Shown piece by piece: positions 22,384 through 34,029 of a stretch of 64,000 nucleotides of DNA. The notes under the pieces are model-generated. The model searched no databases and had not been told where the DNA came from. It worked only from the letters and a program-made list of their open reading frames with translations. A program made the translations under genes and the position numbers. The stretch is from Amylostereum areolatum. Taxonomy: Eukaryota; Basidiomycota; Agaricomycetes; Russulales; Stereaceae. The stretch lies in assembly GCA_012932865.1 (NCBI GenBank), contig SAXG01000013.1:434001-498000 (forward strand), written 5' to 3'. Numbering within the stretch: the first letter of the stretch is position 1; each line of letters starts with the position of its first letter.

Positions 22384-22447
22384 TACACGCGCCACGCCAT
22401 GCCGCCACGCCGCCACGCCACGCCGCCACATGGCGCCCCCGTTCAAA
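22384..22447 (-). repeat. Right terminal inverted repeat (imperfect)
   Basis: GCCACGC-type blocks ending CCGTTCAAA. The reverse complement aligns with 12051-12110 from the first base with moderate identity. Confidence 0.55.
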
Positions 22448-22839
22448 ATCTTTACGCTCCCCCGGATTCGGAGACCTTTGAAACCCGAGTTCCGATCGGG
22501 ATGTTGTCTTGAGACACACGGAGCTCCTTCAACGTTCAACACCTTGCCAGTCGATTGCTTCTCAAATACCTCGACAATGCCTCGGTCGGCTCAAGGGGAA
22601 GCCTGTTCCATACCTTACGATACTGATCCGATAGCCCGCAGTTAGCGTCGACCTCCAAGCTCCCGCCCAGGGTATAGGGGGTATAGCGTTGAACACGGTT
22701 TGGTTAGCACACCCGAACATTTTCTCCAGGAAACATTTTGCGGCAATTGTCGGTCTCACCTACAACTTCGATTATGGACCAACCCGCTTGCACATCGTTC
22801 AGAGTGTCCTAGGCTTCTGCTTTTTTCTACAGCCCCTCG
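22448..22839. other. Right flank of the composite element
   Basis: No gene recognised; may include the lost 5' end of the GH105-like pseudogene. Confidence 0.4.
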
Positions 22840-24254
22840 TTTCGCGCCTTCTCCCGCCTCCCGCGGCCTTCATACTCACCCTCGTTGGTAGTACGAATGC
22901 ACTCGTGTCTACGCACTGGAATGGCATCCGCGGGCGTAACTGTGTCTCTGCCAACCTCAACGCCGCCGCCGTGCGCTCCGGAGCGATCTCTATCGCTACT
23001 CACAGGTCTGTCTACCCTCCCTACACGTTGCCACATTTTTGCTCAAGCATGCGCGTAGCTGGGAGCTCGGGGCTCTTACGCAGGCGTTGATCGAACTCGA
23101 CGCGCCTGCGCTGTCCGTATCCAGCGCCAACTCCATCCCGCCCCCTATCACTGTCGATATCCCATCCGACGTTTACACCATTGCTTGCCCAGTGCATGCA
23201 TTGTTTCTTTTTGATCGTCGATGTGCACTTATCGAGCATGCAAGAATTGATTGACGGCGACGGTGCATAGCGAGTACGTTCTCCTTTACATGTCTTTGAT
23301 GCACGCTAAAGAAAATTTCAAGGCCCCGGACCCGCCATCGCGCTGGTAAACACGCGCTTGAAAAACGCAACATACGCATCTGCATTGACTGCCCAGCTCA
23401 ACTACCTTATCAACGACGTCCCCCGTACCCCCCTGGAGCAATATCTCATCGCGAGAGCGAGGCACAGCTATGGCACGTTTCGCAAAGCTCCACTTCGCGT
23501 TTTACCCCGTTCTAAGGACGAATCCAGGGCGTACTCTGTGTATATGGTCCCTCCATTTATCGCGTACTACGGCGCACTCCAAGGTGGCGACAACGGCACG
23601 CAGCTCCTCCAGATCGGGTACGACCAGTGTCGTCTTTATCGCGATGGTTTGTACGACAATGGACCACTGGGGAACAGGTAGTGGCCTCGTATATTCCTTG
23701 GTTCTTCTTCAATAGTGTATTGAACATTCGCTCAGGTAACGGGTGGGCGGCCGCTGGCATGGTGCGCGTGCTCATGACCATTACACGGTCGTCAGCGAAT
23801 AGCCAGTTCACCGCGCAAAAGGCCAACCTTGTATCCTGGATCGACGAGATCATCACGGCCGCGTGGGCGTATCAGGTACGCCTTGGGCCTCCCTCATCTA
23901 CATACAAACACTCACCATGTTTCCACGCTGTAGCAAACAAATGGTACCCTCCTAAACGACATCGACCTCTCCAGCAGCAAAACCTTTGCCGACTCGTCAA
24001 CTACCGCCATCATCGCCGCAACGACCTACCGCCTCGCAACAGTAACTGGCGACACGAGGAACATCAAGGCCGCGGAGAAAGCATACTCACTTATCGTGCA
24101 GAGCGTGGACTTGAGCGGCTGGCTACACAACGCCGTGGACCCGCTCCTTTTCGACCAGCCATGCAAGGCTGGTTCATACAGCCCCGAAGCCCAGGCGTTT
24201 GCTCTCATGATGGAAGCCGCAAGAGATGCCTACAAGACTTCTGAAATCTCGTGA
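22840..24254 (+). pseudogene. GH105-like (six-hairpin) glycosidase, decayed
   Basis: Pieces match fungal unsaturated-rhamnogalacturonyl-hydrolase-type proteins: a signal-peptide-like start (AAFILTLVGSTNA, without an obvious Met), SWELGALTQALIELDAP, QLNYLINDVPRTP, VYMVPPFIAYYGAL, the catalytic-region WGTGNGWAAAGMVRVL, then TYRLATVTGD and a normal C-terminus ending at 24254. Decay signs are an in-frame TAG near 23268 and a one-base shift in a C run near 23435, where AISHRESEAQLW continues in another frame. A segment is also missing before the GNGW block near 23660. It could still be a gene with unusual introns, but three separate breaks favour a pseudogene. Confidence 0.55.
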
Positions 24255-24440
24255 GCAGCATGAGTTGCTTTACATCGTGTAGATTAACACATTCGATATA
24301 TTTGCTCTCTCTCGACCCTCTTTCCACCGTACCCTGTTCTCTCCTTCACGCTGCACACGCTGCACACGCTGCACAAATACACCATGATATCAGTTACGTA
24401 TCCTAAAACACCTGTGTATATCCCGCATCCGAGAAAGTGT

Positions 24441-25032
24441 CTAGCCAGGCCAACCTCTTGCCATCTGGAGAAAAATTCGGATGTTCCGCAGGGCCCTGTT
24501 CTCCTGATGTGAGCCAGAGACATACATCTTGCCGTTGGTCTTCGCTTCTGGAGCTGCACGAGTGATATATGCCACACAGCTCCCGTAAATCGAAATGTCA
24601 TCGAAAGATTCCGCCGGGACATGCTGTATATGGACATCAGCCAGACATAATATCCTTGGGAGAATGAAGCTTACATGCTCAGTACCATCCAGAAGGTTTA
24701 CGAACTCATCTCCCAGCCTCCAGTCTCCTTCACGTTGAAGATGCAGTTCGATAGAGGACAATGCAGAGCGTGCAGGCCCGACATACTTGTCCCAGGAAGC
24801 CTCCACCTTCATAGACCAATGCTGTATCCTTCCGGGGTCCCCAAACACGACTCCGGTTCGTGGCTTCCGTCAAACTCCCCTCTGGGAGATCATATGCGGA
24901 AAAGCCCAGCAGGCGTGCGGATGGTGAATAGCGAAAATTAGCAGCGGTGTTGGATGGTAATGTTGCTATGAGCGCAGGATCCGTGTAGGAAAGTTGGGTA
25001 GGTGAGGGGACCGTAGCCGATGGTCTGTTCAT
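24441..25032 (-). pseudogene. S9 peptidase (DPP-V/acylaminoacyl peptidase-like) fragment
   Basis: The N-terminal beta-propeller part is recognisable: YTDPALIATLP, ANFRYSPSARLLGFSAY, RVWGPRKDTALVYEG. Then, in a different frame, comes SWDKYVGPARSALSSIELH followed by WRLGDEFVNLLDGTEH. After a ~50 bp intron FDDISIYGSCVAYITRAAPE follows, and the similarity stops. The frame change near 24840 and absence of the catalytic hydrolase domain show a truncated remnant. Confidence 0.55.
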
Positions 25033-25241
25033 CCAACCAGAATGTGCACAGGTACGCTGAGGGATATCCTGGTATGTACCTTGACCGAATGAACAACGCC
25101 AAAAAGCCCGTACCTATTAACGTCAGTATTCAGCACTACCTTCGATCTACAACCTCGACTACTTCTGTCCGGCACGGGTACAAACGAGCGGGAAACCCCT
25201 CCATAATCAGAACAAACATCAAAAAGTACAACATGCGACAC

Positions 25242-27685
25242 TCAAGCAACCGCCGTCATCACCGCCGACCCGTTAGAATCCCCGTTCAGATGTTCAACTT
25301 GGTTCGAGCTCGGTACCTTCTTCAGTATTAGCTGCTGAAACGCCTCGCGGGCTCCGATGAGCTCCTTCTGGCGTTGAATCATGCCGTCGAGGAACCGCTC
25401 CATGGAGGATTTGAAGTCATCGATGCGCTCGCGTTCGAACCGGGCAACCTCAGCCTTCACCAGACGGGAGGTGTGATCGAATTCTTGCTTGGCGTCGAGT
25501 GCACGTCGGTCAGCCTATTATTTCGTTGTTGGTCAGATGAGAGTAAGAAGGGCAAGACCAAGATACGCACATCTGCGAGCAAGTTGAGCGCGTGCCCAAG
25601 ACGATCAGTCGCAATCTTCCCTTGTGCACGATTCCGCTCGTGATTCTGCTTGACTCGCCGCGCCTCAGCTTCAGCATTCTGCCATTGATGATACATTCGA
25701 ATACGGGAGCTGAACGCCGTCTGAACAAGTTTAGTCTCCACAGACATCAATGTACAACTGGGTTGTACTCACCCGTACTGAGTTGATCAAGCGGGCGTAC
25801 TCGTCTGCAGTGGTCATAAGCGTGGCGACGTCAGATTGGGCCTGCGCTTCCTCGAGTTCTTGGGCTTTGCGTTCGAGATCCGCGAGGGCAGACAGGGAGT
25901 GTGAGAGTGACTTTCCAACGTCGGAAGCTGCAAGGTCTGCAACGGTTTGAACGAACTCTCCGGTTACAAGTGCCACCTCTGAGATCATCATAAATAAATG
26001 ACTGAAATGAGAGGGGTAAAGAACGTACCGCTGCGATGCTTGGACACATAGTCCACAGCTTTGACCAGCCCGCGTAGCTGTAATTCAAGGGTGTCGAGGT
26101 ACGATTTTTGTCGGTCAAACCACTATGCAAATGTGAGAGTCGGCAGTGAATAGCCACTTGTAGACATACCTCGTCGGCCTCCACAAATCGTGGACCAGTG
26201 ATCGTTGCACCAATCGAGGCCATGAGTCCACCACGCTCTTGGGCCATCTCCGCTTTCCGATGTTTGATCTAAGAGACTAGTTCAAGGCAAGGTCAAAAAG
26301 TGGCGAAGCGAAACGCACGTCCAACGAGAAGGTATCGCTCTCCAAGAAAAGCTTCAGGTCTGGGTCTTTCCCTAGTTCAGGGTGGTTCGCCATCTTCGTG
26401 ATGCAATTTTCAAGTCCCATGCGCCGTTGTTGCACAAACTGGTCATCGAATCGTCCGAATGTGTTCTTCTCGGGTACAGGAGGAACGACAACGCCAGGGT
26501 TGTTGAGCGACAGCGTCTCGTACAGCCAGAGGAAGTCGGAATACCGTCGAAGAACAGAGAAGGAGGGCTTGGAGTAAAGCGGGGATGTGGTCTGTCAAGA
26601 ACGTTAGATGGGAAATCAAGGGAGTGAGGAACACATACGCGAGTGTGAACAGTGTACATGGTGTACCCGCGGATAGGGTCTCCGACCTTCTGTGGGTCGT
26701 CGACAGTGATGGAAAAAGTTGGTTGTGGGATCTTGTCCTTCTTTGCAGGTGAAGTTGGCTGCTCGGAGATGCTGTCAACGGATGCTGTTGCACTTAGCAA
26801 AAGTCGACTCACTTCTGTAGGTCGTGGACGAAGGGGTTTGTCGTCGTCGTCGTCATCGTCCGCTTGCGTTGGGGCAGTCAAAGGCGGGGGTACGTCACTA
26901 TTAACAAACACGCTTTGTGCGCCATCCCATCCACCATGGAACGTTTCCCCGCCAAGGGCAAGACTTGCGAATGTGGTGATCGGAGGTTGGTCAAGAGGAG
27001 AAGCAACTGTCGGAACGGAGGAGTGGGGTGGAGCAAAAGGTGAAGGTGACTCCCAAGACTGAGGTTCCTGGATGGCTTGACGCTGGGGAAGGCGCGCGGA
27101 GGACGGAGTAGGTGGCTCGGGTTGAACCAACGGAGGAGGCGTCTTCTGGCGAGGGTCGTCCGGCGGAGGCGGTGAAGAGGGTAAGGGAATCTCTCGAGGA
27201 GTGGGGGAGGGAGAAGGAGCAGAGGAACGTTGGGGAGAGGGAGACCTGGGCGAAGTAGGCTCTGAATCGAAGCTTTCGCGGAAGCCGGAGAGCGTGGGCA
27301 CAGACTGATCGCTCGCAATGCTTTCCTTAAAGCCCGGGGACTTCAACAGCGCGGCATTTGGGCTTCTCTCGTCCTCCTCTTCCGGCACATTGGCAGCAGC
27401 AGAGTCGAGAGGATCAGTTTCCGGAACTGGCTCCTGTTCCGGTGTGGACTCGGATTCCTCGAATGAGCGTTCGTGCGCGACGGGGGTGGGTGGTTCGTCG
27501 TCGTCCTGAAAGGCATTGTGGGTAGGATCAAATTCGAGGGCATGAGATGATGAAGAAACGGGTTCGCGAATGTAACTGGACCAGGGATCGGGCGAGTTTG
27601 AACGCGGTTTCGAAAACGGGTTCTCGAACGGATTCTCTTCCAACGCCCGCGAAGACGCCTTGAAGAGGTCGTCAAAGCCTGACAT
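25242..27685 (-). CDS. VPS5: Vps5-like sorting nexin (PX-BAR, retromer)
   Basis: Membrane-curvature subunit of the retromer coat, recycling cargo from endosomes to the Golgi. Seven exons join in frame to 713 residues: 26639-27685, 26319-26591, 26170-26268, 26029-26122, 25773-25978, 25571-25720, 25242-25514. The first ~300 residues are acidic, Pro/Ser-rich and disordered, with DLFKASSRALEENPF at the start. The PX domain follows (FSITVDDPQKVGDPIRGYTMYTV, LRRYSDFLWLYETL, VVVPPVPEKN, RRMGLENCITKM, HPELGKDPDLKLFLE). The C-terminal BAR domain is a long helical region with many charged residues. Among fungal PX-BAR proteins the long disordered N-terminus and the PVPEKN and KMANHPEL motifs fit Vps5 better than Vps17 or Snx4. 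Confidence 0.88.
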
Positions 27686-28245
27686 GTTCGTGAGCGTGTT
27701 GATGGCTGGGAGTAGGGCTATTTATCTGTGAAGGGTGCCGTATAAGCAACCACTGCCGTACGGGAGAACGCGGCGAGAATAAACAGAACACGAGACTAGA
27801 TCTGTACTGGATGCGCGATTGTATGCGTCGACAAGTAGCAAAGTAGACAAGAAAGTATCGTTTCGCACCTGGCGCGTGTGGTCGATGCAAAGGAAGAGAA
27901 GCAGCTGAGGAAATGGACGTCGGTCGTCGAGCACGATGAGACTTGAGTAGCGTCCGGCCTCCGTTGCGCCGAGATAGCTCTCACAGCGTCTCACGATCAC
28001 GGTACCCGCGTCCCCCAGAGAGTCACTTGTAACGAAACCTCTCAGCAATCTCATCCTTTGCGTCGCTGACCGTCTCTGAGTCATTCGCCTTCTTCTGGCA
28101 CTGGTCCTCCACACCCACTCGTCTTCAACTCGCTGCAGCCATTGACCAATTCTCATTCCCGATCCTAGGCTTACGAAAATTCACCTGGATCGTTGTTTCC
28201 TGAGCAACTCCTGAGGATAACCAGCTACGACCCCTAGAATCGACC
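27686..28245. other. Divergent promoter region
   Basis: Separates VPS5 (minus) from the first DUF7918 gene (plus). No further feature recognised. Confidence 0.5.
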
Positions 28246-29589
28246 ATGCCACTCACTCTCAAGGGATACAGCGTGCATATATCTTGCGACGGAGTCGAGA
28301 TTCCTCAATACCAGGTGGAAGTCGTGAACGATAGGACCGTGTCATGCTACATCCCGAGCGAGGCGGGAAAGGTATGTGTGTGCCATACACATTCATGTCA
28401 TCATACCTGACCTTGCCTAGAGTTTTGTGGTACACTATGTCGATAACAACACGGATGGTCATGAAGGGAAAAGCATTTATGTCCATGCGGACGGACGTTA
28501 TCTACAGGCGTTTGGAACTACCGCTGGCGTTTCTGGCTCGATCTCTCATCAATACGACATGTCCGTCGTAACCAGGCGAGCATTTCGGTTCTCAAAGGTT
28601 GAACTCGTTCAAGGTACGCCGAATTGGTCACATATAAGTAGCTGAGAGTCTTACCATATCGACACCTCATAGACGATACGAACCGCGATATAGACGACTC
28701 TTCACGGACACAGACAGGACTAATCGAAGTTTCTATACTAAGGGCAATTTCGCATCTTGGTCCTTCCCCTGGCTCTGCGCGGAAATCCCACGAAGCCGAT
28801 GATGGTTTGCACGCACCAGAAAAGTCAAAACTCATCGGTTTCAATCATGTCTCGTGCGCCGTTCTTGTCTCCTCATAAAGTGCGTGGCCCTGACGGCTAC
28901 CCCTCACAGCCTGGGAAAGCAAGAATCTTACACCCCGTTGGAACACAAAATTCACTGGACGCACCCCACGGACACCCAGATAAACCCATATGTTGCCTTT
29001 CACTTCCGTCATCGACCTGCAGGTTTGTGAGCTTTCAATCTTGGTATGTTTTTTTCTCACCGTCGGCATTCAGAGCTTCTTCAGGCCATGGATATCATGC
29101 CTCGTCCCAAGGTGCGCACACCCGAGCCAAGTGCGCCTGTCCCCCAAAGGCGCGCAAGACCTTCCCAGGAAATGAACGGCCGCGATAAGAAACGCCGAAG
29201 GGTGACAAAGTATACCACACAAAGGACATCGGTCAGAGTCTAACGCTCATTGCTGTTTACTGCGGTCTCACCCGGCAGATACAGACTGGAACTCGCTCCC
29301 GTTCGCCGGTTGTGAAAGATGAAGAAGAAATGAAGCCTGCCATTGACCTCGACGAGGACTCCGGGGACGAAGATGAGCGACGGCGCGCGTTAGAGGTCAG
29401 TTCATCTTTTGTACATTTGTTCTTCTCCCTCACGATTCAACTTAGGCCACTCTACGAGATGTCCAATCTCAGCTCTCCAGCCTCTCTCAAGGACGCCGAC
29501 GCCGATCTGGTGTGAAAACGGAACGTGCGCCGTCTCCTATCCATGTCGGAGGCACCGGCGAAGTCATTGACCTTACAGAGGATTGTTAA
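28246..29589 (+). CDS. DUF7918-type protein 1, C-terminal SIM-like motif
   Basis: Unknown-function beta-rich protein family expanded in Agaricomycetes. The first exon (28246-28371) gives MPLTLKGYSVHISCDGVEIP through CYIPSEAGK. Later exons give VHYVDNNTDGHEG, YVHADGRYLQAFG, RAFRFSKVELV, GLIEVSILRA, GFNHVS, a short spliced exon reading LGKQESYTPLEHK, and YVAFHFRHRPAELLQAMDIMPRP. These match the DUF7918 order of an IPQY strand, CYIPSEAGK, a DGR loop, an FxFS strand, and FRFRHRP-LLQA. A basic tail follows (GRDKKRRRV, nuclear-localisation-like), and the last residues are GEVIDLTEDC, an acidic-flanked SUMO-interacting-type motif. Closest paralog is the next gene. Confidence 0.75.
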
Positions 29590-30141
29590 AGCAAACTGAC
29601 TTCCCACATCAATACTATTACTGTCCTGCTGGTACGATCTCACAGATTTCACTATACACATAATAAGCTATTCATCTTACCAGGCTACGTTCTATGTTCC
29701 TATGCTCCTTTACTTGTTTGCATATAATATCTACAGAACGTCACCGTCACTATTCACCGTTCCATTTATCACAGTGTGTCTACCACTACGGTCACGACTC
29801 AAGAGCTGCATGCGATGCAAGCATGCATGCTGCCGTGGCAGGCTGCCAGTCTCTACTCATATACAATACCATCCAGGATTTGAGCGCGTTGAGCTCGGGT
29901 TGACCGCATCGGTCACGTCACAGGGGTCTCACGATCACGGTCAACGTTCAGTTGGCTGGCGCCATCCTTATTGCCACTTACTGGAAGGACTCCTTTCAGA
30001 CTTGTCGCGTCGCTGTCGGTCAGAAGGTGCACTTTCCACATCATCTCACCTAGTACGCGTATCGGATCCACTGGCACCGCCGACACTTCTACCACAGTAC
30101 CAAGGTCTAACCAGAGTCAACGCCACCGCCTGGAACCTGCC
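29590..30141. other. Intergenic region between DUF7918 genes 1 and 2
   Basis: Promoter and leader of gene 2. No gene recognised. Confidence 0.5.
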
Positions 30142-31510
30142 ATGCCGCTTCATCTCAAAGGATACACCGTGCATATATCGTGTGACGGAGTTGACATCCC
30201 TCAATACCAGATTGAAGTCGTGGACGATCGTACCGTGTCATGCTACATCCCGAGCAAAGCGGGTCAGGTGCGTGTGCACCATGCTGTCGTACTCTTGCTT
30301 CTATAACAGTTTGTAGGTTTTCATTGTACACTTCAGAGATAGCAATAAGGATGGTCATGTGGGGAAGAGTGTTTTTGTCCATGCCGATGGGCGCTGCTTG
30401 GTTAGGGCTGGCTATCCAGCTGGTGTTGCTGGTAAATTCTCTCATCAAATCGACGACAGTGCGGGTATCAAACGAGCTTTCCAGTTCTCGAAAGTCGAAC
30501 TTGTTCAAGGTGTGCTACCTTCTCCGGATACATGCAAAGACCTTACTATGTCAATACCCCACAGACGGCATAGGCCACGATTCATACGATCCAACAAAGA
30601 CGGGGACGGGATTAGTCGAAGTTCGTATTCTGAGATCAATTTTAGAAGCTGGTCCTGCTTCCAAGCCTGTTCGGAAAGTCCACGAAGCCGATGATGGTTT
30701 GCGCGTACCAGAAAAGTCAAAACTCATTGGTTTCAACCACGTCGCGTACGCTGAGTCATTCACCCGTATTGATTGGGCAGCATTCTGACGGGAGCGCCCC
30801 CTAGACTTGGCAAGCATGAACCTCACATCCCGGTGCAACATAAGGTCCACTACCGTACCACGGACACCCTCGAACGGCCATATGTTGCTTTTCACTTTCG
30901 TCATCGATCTGCAGGTCCGCAAGCTCTGAACCATCGTGTATCTTCTACTAAGCATCGCTAAGCTATCGTAATCCAGAACTGCTTCAGGCTATGAATGTCA
31001 TGCCCCGTCCCAAACTCTTAGGCATGCATGATCCACGCTCTCCAGTTGCCTCAAAGCGCGCCAGGCCATCCGAAGAATTCAATGATCGCGATAAGAAACG
31101 CCGGAAAGTAACCAAGGAAGCTCCACGAAGGAGAACGGTCAGTTACCTTCACCTACTGTCTACTACTTATAGCCTCACTCGGCGGATCCAGACTAGAAAG
31201 CAGCCTCGCTCGCTATCCCTGAAGGATTCCCAAGACGTGAAGCCCATCATTGAACCAGACGAGGGTGACGATGACGAGCAACGGCGCGTATTGGAGGTTC
31301 GTTGCTCGCCTACTATGCGCGCCTTACTCACCCTCATGATTCAACTAGGCTACCTTGCGGGACATTCAATCCAGTCTGCATTTGATCCAATCTCAGCTAT
31401 CCAGCCTATCTCAAGGACACCGACGCAAGTCGAGTATAAAACCGGAGCGTGCACCTTCTCCTGTTCAGGTTGGTGGCTCCGGTGATGTCATAGACCTCAC
31501 AACGGACTGA
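30142..31510 (+). CDS. DUF7918-type protein 2, C-terminal SIM-like motif
   Basis: Tandem paralog of gene 1 with the same exon plan. It starts MPLHLKGYTVHISCDGVDIP, then CYIPSKAGQ, VHFRDSNKDGHVGKSVFVHA, DGRCLVRAGY, RAFQFSKVELV, LVEVRILRSILEAGP, KLIGFNHVA, a spliced exon beginning LGKHEPH, and YVAFHFRHRSA. After an intron come QAMNVMPRPK, a basic segment (NDRDKKRRKVTKE) and the terminal GGSGDVIDLTTD. No break found. The high similarity to gene 1, including non-core segments, points to a recent local duplication. The function is unknown; nuclear location and SUMO binding are inferred from the basic patch and the terminal motif. Confidence 0.75.
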
Positions 31511-32316
31511 TAGCATCAGCACTTATCTCGGTATCTGCCCCCGTGCCATTGAATTTTCTGCTGAACGGTTCATCGGACGTACTCGTATAAACCCTCGAAG
31601 TACTTACCGGGCTATACTTAAAGTTCACCAGTTTCCGTCCTTTACTTGCTCGGATAGGATCTACAGAATTGCATCACTGTTTTGCGAAGTATACCAGTGT
31701 ATTCTCCACTGTAGGCAGTGGCAACACACGACGTTTATTTGTGTACTTGGACAAAACATGATGCTCACTGGAACGTCGCTACTAAAGCAAGTCAAGACAG
31801 TTCGTGCATTCTTCCCACGCGTCAAGGAACGAACGAGCTCCGCGTCTCCGACTCCGAAACCACTGGTCCACATTTTCCCATCTGCGATACAATGGTCCTC
31901 GGCTAGAAGTTTCCCCATTTACAACCCGGTCGTGATAACTGGGAAGGAGTCGACGAACACAATTCATTTTTAGATGCTCAGCCGTTGCCTTTCCCCGAGC
32001 ACTTCGGTCTTTCCACTTACCGAAGGTGCCATCATTTCATTCTGCTTGTACGCCGTCTTTGGTCTCACCTTGCTTTGACTTTTCAGGGGCGACTTTCTGC
32101 CATTCGCATTTCGCAAGATAGCTGGAAAGTCTCGTGACGGTCGTGGCGACTCCGGTGGAACTGGTTAGGTCCGGTGAACAGGAGGCGGGATGACCGACTC
32201 AGGTGTGCAATAGGTCTATGCGGCTCAAATACGCATGAACTAATCATCCTATACATATCCCATAAAGCTCTGTCGTTTCCCTCCGCAATTTCCCAAAATT
32301 CCCCGCATCCCCCACC
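31511..32316. other. Intergenic region without recognised gene
   Basis: About 800 bp with only short unconvincing reading frames. The last ~100 bp (TATACATATCCC near 32250) is the promoter of the monooxygenase. Confidence 0.5.
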
Positions 32317-34029
32317 ATGGCACAGCCCATCAGTCACGCCCCGCCCGCCCTCGCCCCCAACACCATCCCGCTCGACCCCGTACCCCACATCTACGGCGGG
32401 TCCAAAGCCGCCCTTCCTCTCAATATCGTCGTCGTCGGCGCCGGTCTCGGAGGACTTGCTGCCGTTCACACCCTCGCCCAGGGCGGCCATCGTGTCACCC
32501 TCCTCGAATCCGCGCCCGCACTAGGCGACGTCGGCGCAGGCATCCAAGTCTCACCAAACGCTTCTCGCCTCCTTCTTCGTTGGGGTCTAGGATCCGCCCT
32601 CGCTGCGACCGCCGTTCGTCCCGAAGCCATCAGCCTCCACCGCTACAACACCGGAGAACGCGTCGGTTACACGCGATGGGGTTCCCTGATGGAAAACGAG
32701 CACGGTGCCCCCTACTTTCACATCCACCGGGCCGACTACCACGCCATGCTCCTTCACCTCGCTCAGAGTGCGCCCGGCGTCACATTCAGACTCGGGGCGA
32801 CCGTCGTGGACGTTCAGCCCGATCCGAGCGTGCAGGGTGGGCCCAGCGTAACTTTGGCTAGTGGCGAGGTCGTACGGGCGGACCTTATCATCGGCGCGGA
32901 TGGCGTGAAAAGCCGAGTGCAAGCTGTGGTCACGGGCAAGGCGAGCGAGCCTGAACCCACCGGAGACGCTGCGTATCGGGCTATCATTCCAACGGAAATC
33001 ATGCTCAAGGATCCGGAGCTTCGTGGGTTCGTGGAGGAGGCTAACATGACGGCATGGATGGCACCCGGACGCCATCTCATGGCCTATTGCATCGTGCGTC
33101 ACATGTTATCTTTTTCAATAACTTGATCTAACTGTACATGCATCTAATCTATAGCGCGGCAAGAAGGAATTTAACCTCGTTTTACTGCATCCTGATGATG
33201 GTTCTGTCGAATCATGGACAGCAGAAGGTAGCGCAGACAAAATGCGTGCTGACTTCGCGGATTTCGAGCCACGGTACGCTCATCAGCGCTACTCAGGCTA
33301 CACGCCCGCTTAATTGCATATTTACAGGGTCCAGAAGCTTCTTTCTTTCGTACAATCTACGCTGAAATGGCGACTGATGGATCGTCAACCCCTTTCTACT
33401 TGGGTACATCCGAAGGGCCGTGTAGCCCTCCTCGGCGATTCATGTCATCCAATGCTGGTACGTCTCACGTTGATCATCTCATTGACCACGCTTAACCAAT
33501 ATTCCATAGCCTTATCGAGCCCAAGGCGCCGCCGTCGCCGTCGAAGACGCTGCGGTTCTTGGATCGCTCCTCGCGCATATTACCCGCATTGACCAACTTC
33601 CAGCCTTCCTCAAAGCATACCAGGATCTGAGGCACGTCTCTCCTCTCTCCTCTCCTTTCTTTCCTTCTCGGTTGATGCTCATACAATATGTCCCCCAGAT
33701 ACGAACGGGCCACCAGTACTCAACGCTCTTCCCGTCTAAATCAACACATATTCCATCTTCCGGACGGGCCTGAACAACGTACGCGCGACGCAGGCATGCG
33801 CGCGGCCATGACAGCTGAAGTATTCTGGCCCGCACCCGCCCCGACGCCCGCCGAAGCTGCCGCTGCCGCTGCCACATTCGATGGTTTGGGCAACCCAAAC
33901 CAATGGGCCGACCGTTCGAAGAACCGCGCCCAGTTCGGGTACGATGCCGAGGAGGAGGTGAATAAGTGGTGGGGCGCGAACGGAAAGACGATATTGCGCA
34001 TTGGGTCGCAGCCAGATGCGAGGCTATGA
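32317..34029 (+). CDS. FAD-dependent monooxygenase (salicylate hydroxylase-like)
   Basis: Class A flavoprotein hydroxylase for an aromatic or polyketide-like substrate, using NAD(P)H and O2. Exons 32317-33093, 33155-33273, 33328-33457, 33510-33631 and 33699-34029 join to 492 residues. Motifs are the FAD GxGxxG in NIVVVGAGLGGLAA (about 37), the E in LLESAP, GAGIQVSPNASRLL, the DG motif IIGADGVKSRV, and the second FAD motif VALLGDSCHPMLPYRAQGAA followed by VEDAAVLG. The fourth intron appears to use a GC donor (GAG|GCACGT); splicing there is what keeps the reading frame and gives the expected RYERATSTQR. The substrate is not predictable. It lies between DUF7918 genes and the second CBS-like gene. 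Confidence 0.88.

Larger units (their letters stand above)
12051..22447. mobile_element. Composite KDZ-TET DNA transposon (putative)
   Basis: A ~10.4 kb unit with related inverted ends: TTTGAACGG at 12051 and its complement ending at 22447, each followed inward by GTGGCG-rich sequence. Subterminal arrays of the palindrome CGCCATGGCG lie inside both ends. Gene order is KDZ transposase (+), TET/JBP dioxygenase (-), bHLH protein (+), zinc-cluster protein (-). All four read as open, spliced genes. KDZ transposons linked to TET/JBP genes are a known Agaricomycete theme. That all four genes move together here is inference. No target-site duplication was recognised. Confidence 0.65.

Noticed and set aside
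27690..28240. Minus-strand frame of 144 codons upstream of VPS5
   Set aside because: No recognisable motif; lies in a divergent promoter interval and shows no splice-compatible link to VPS5.
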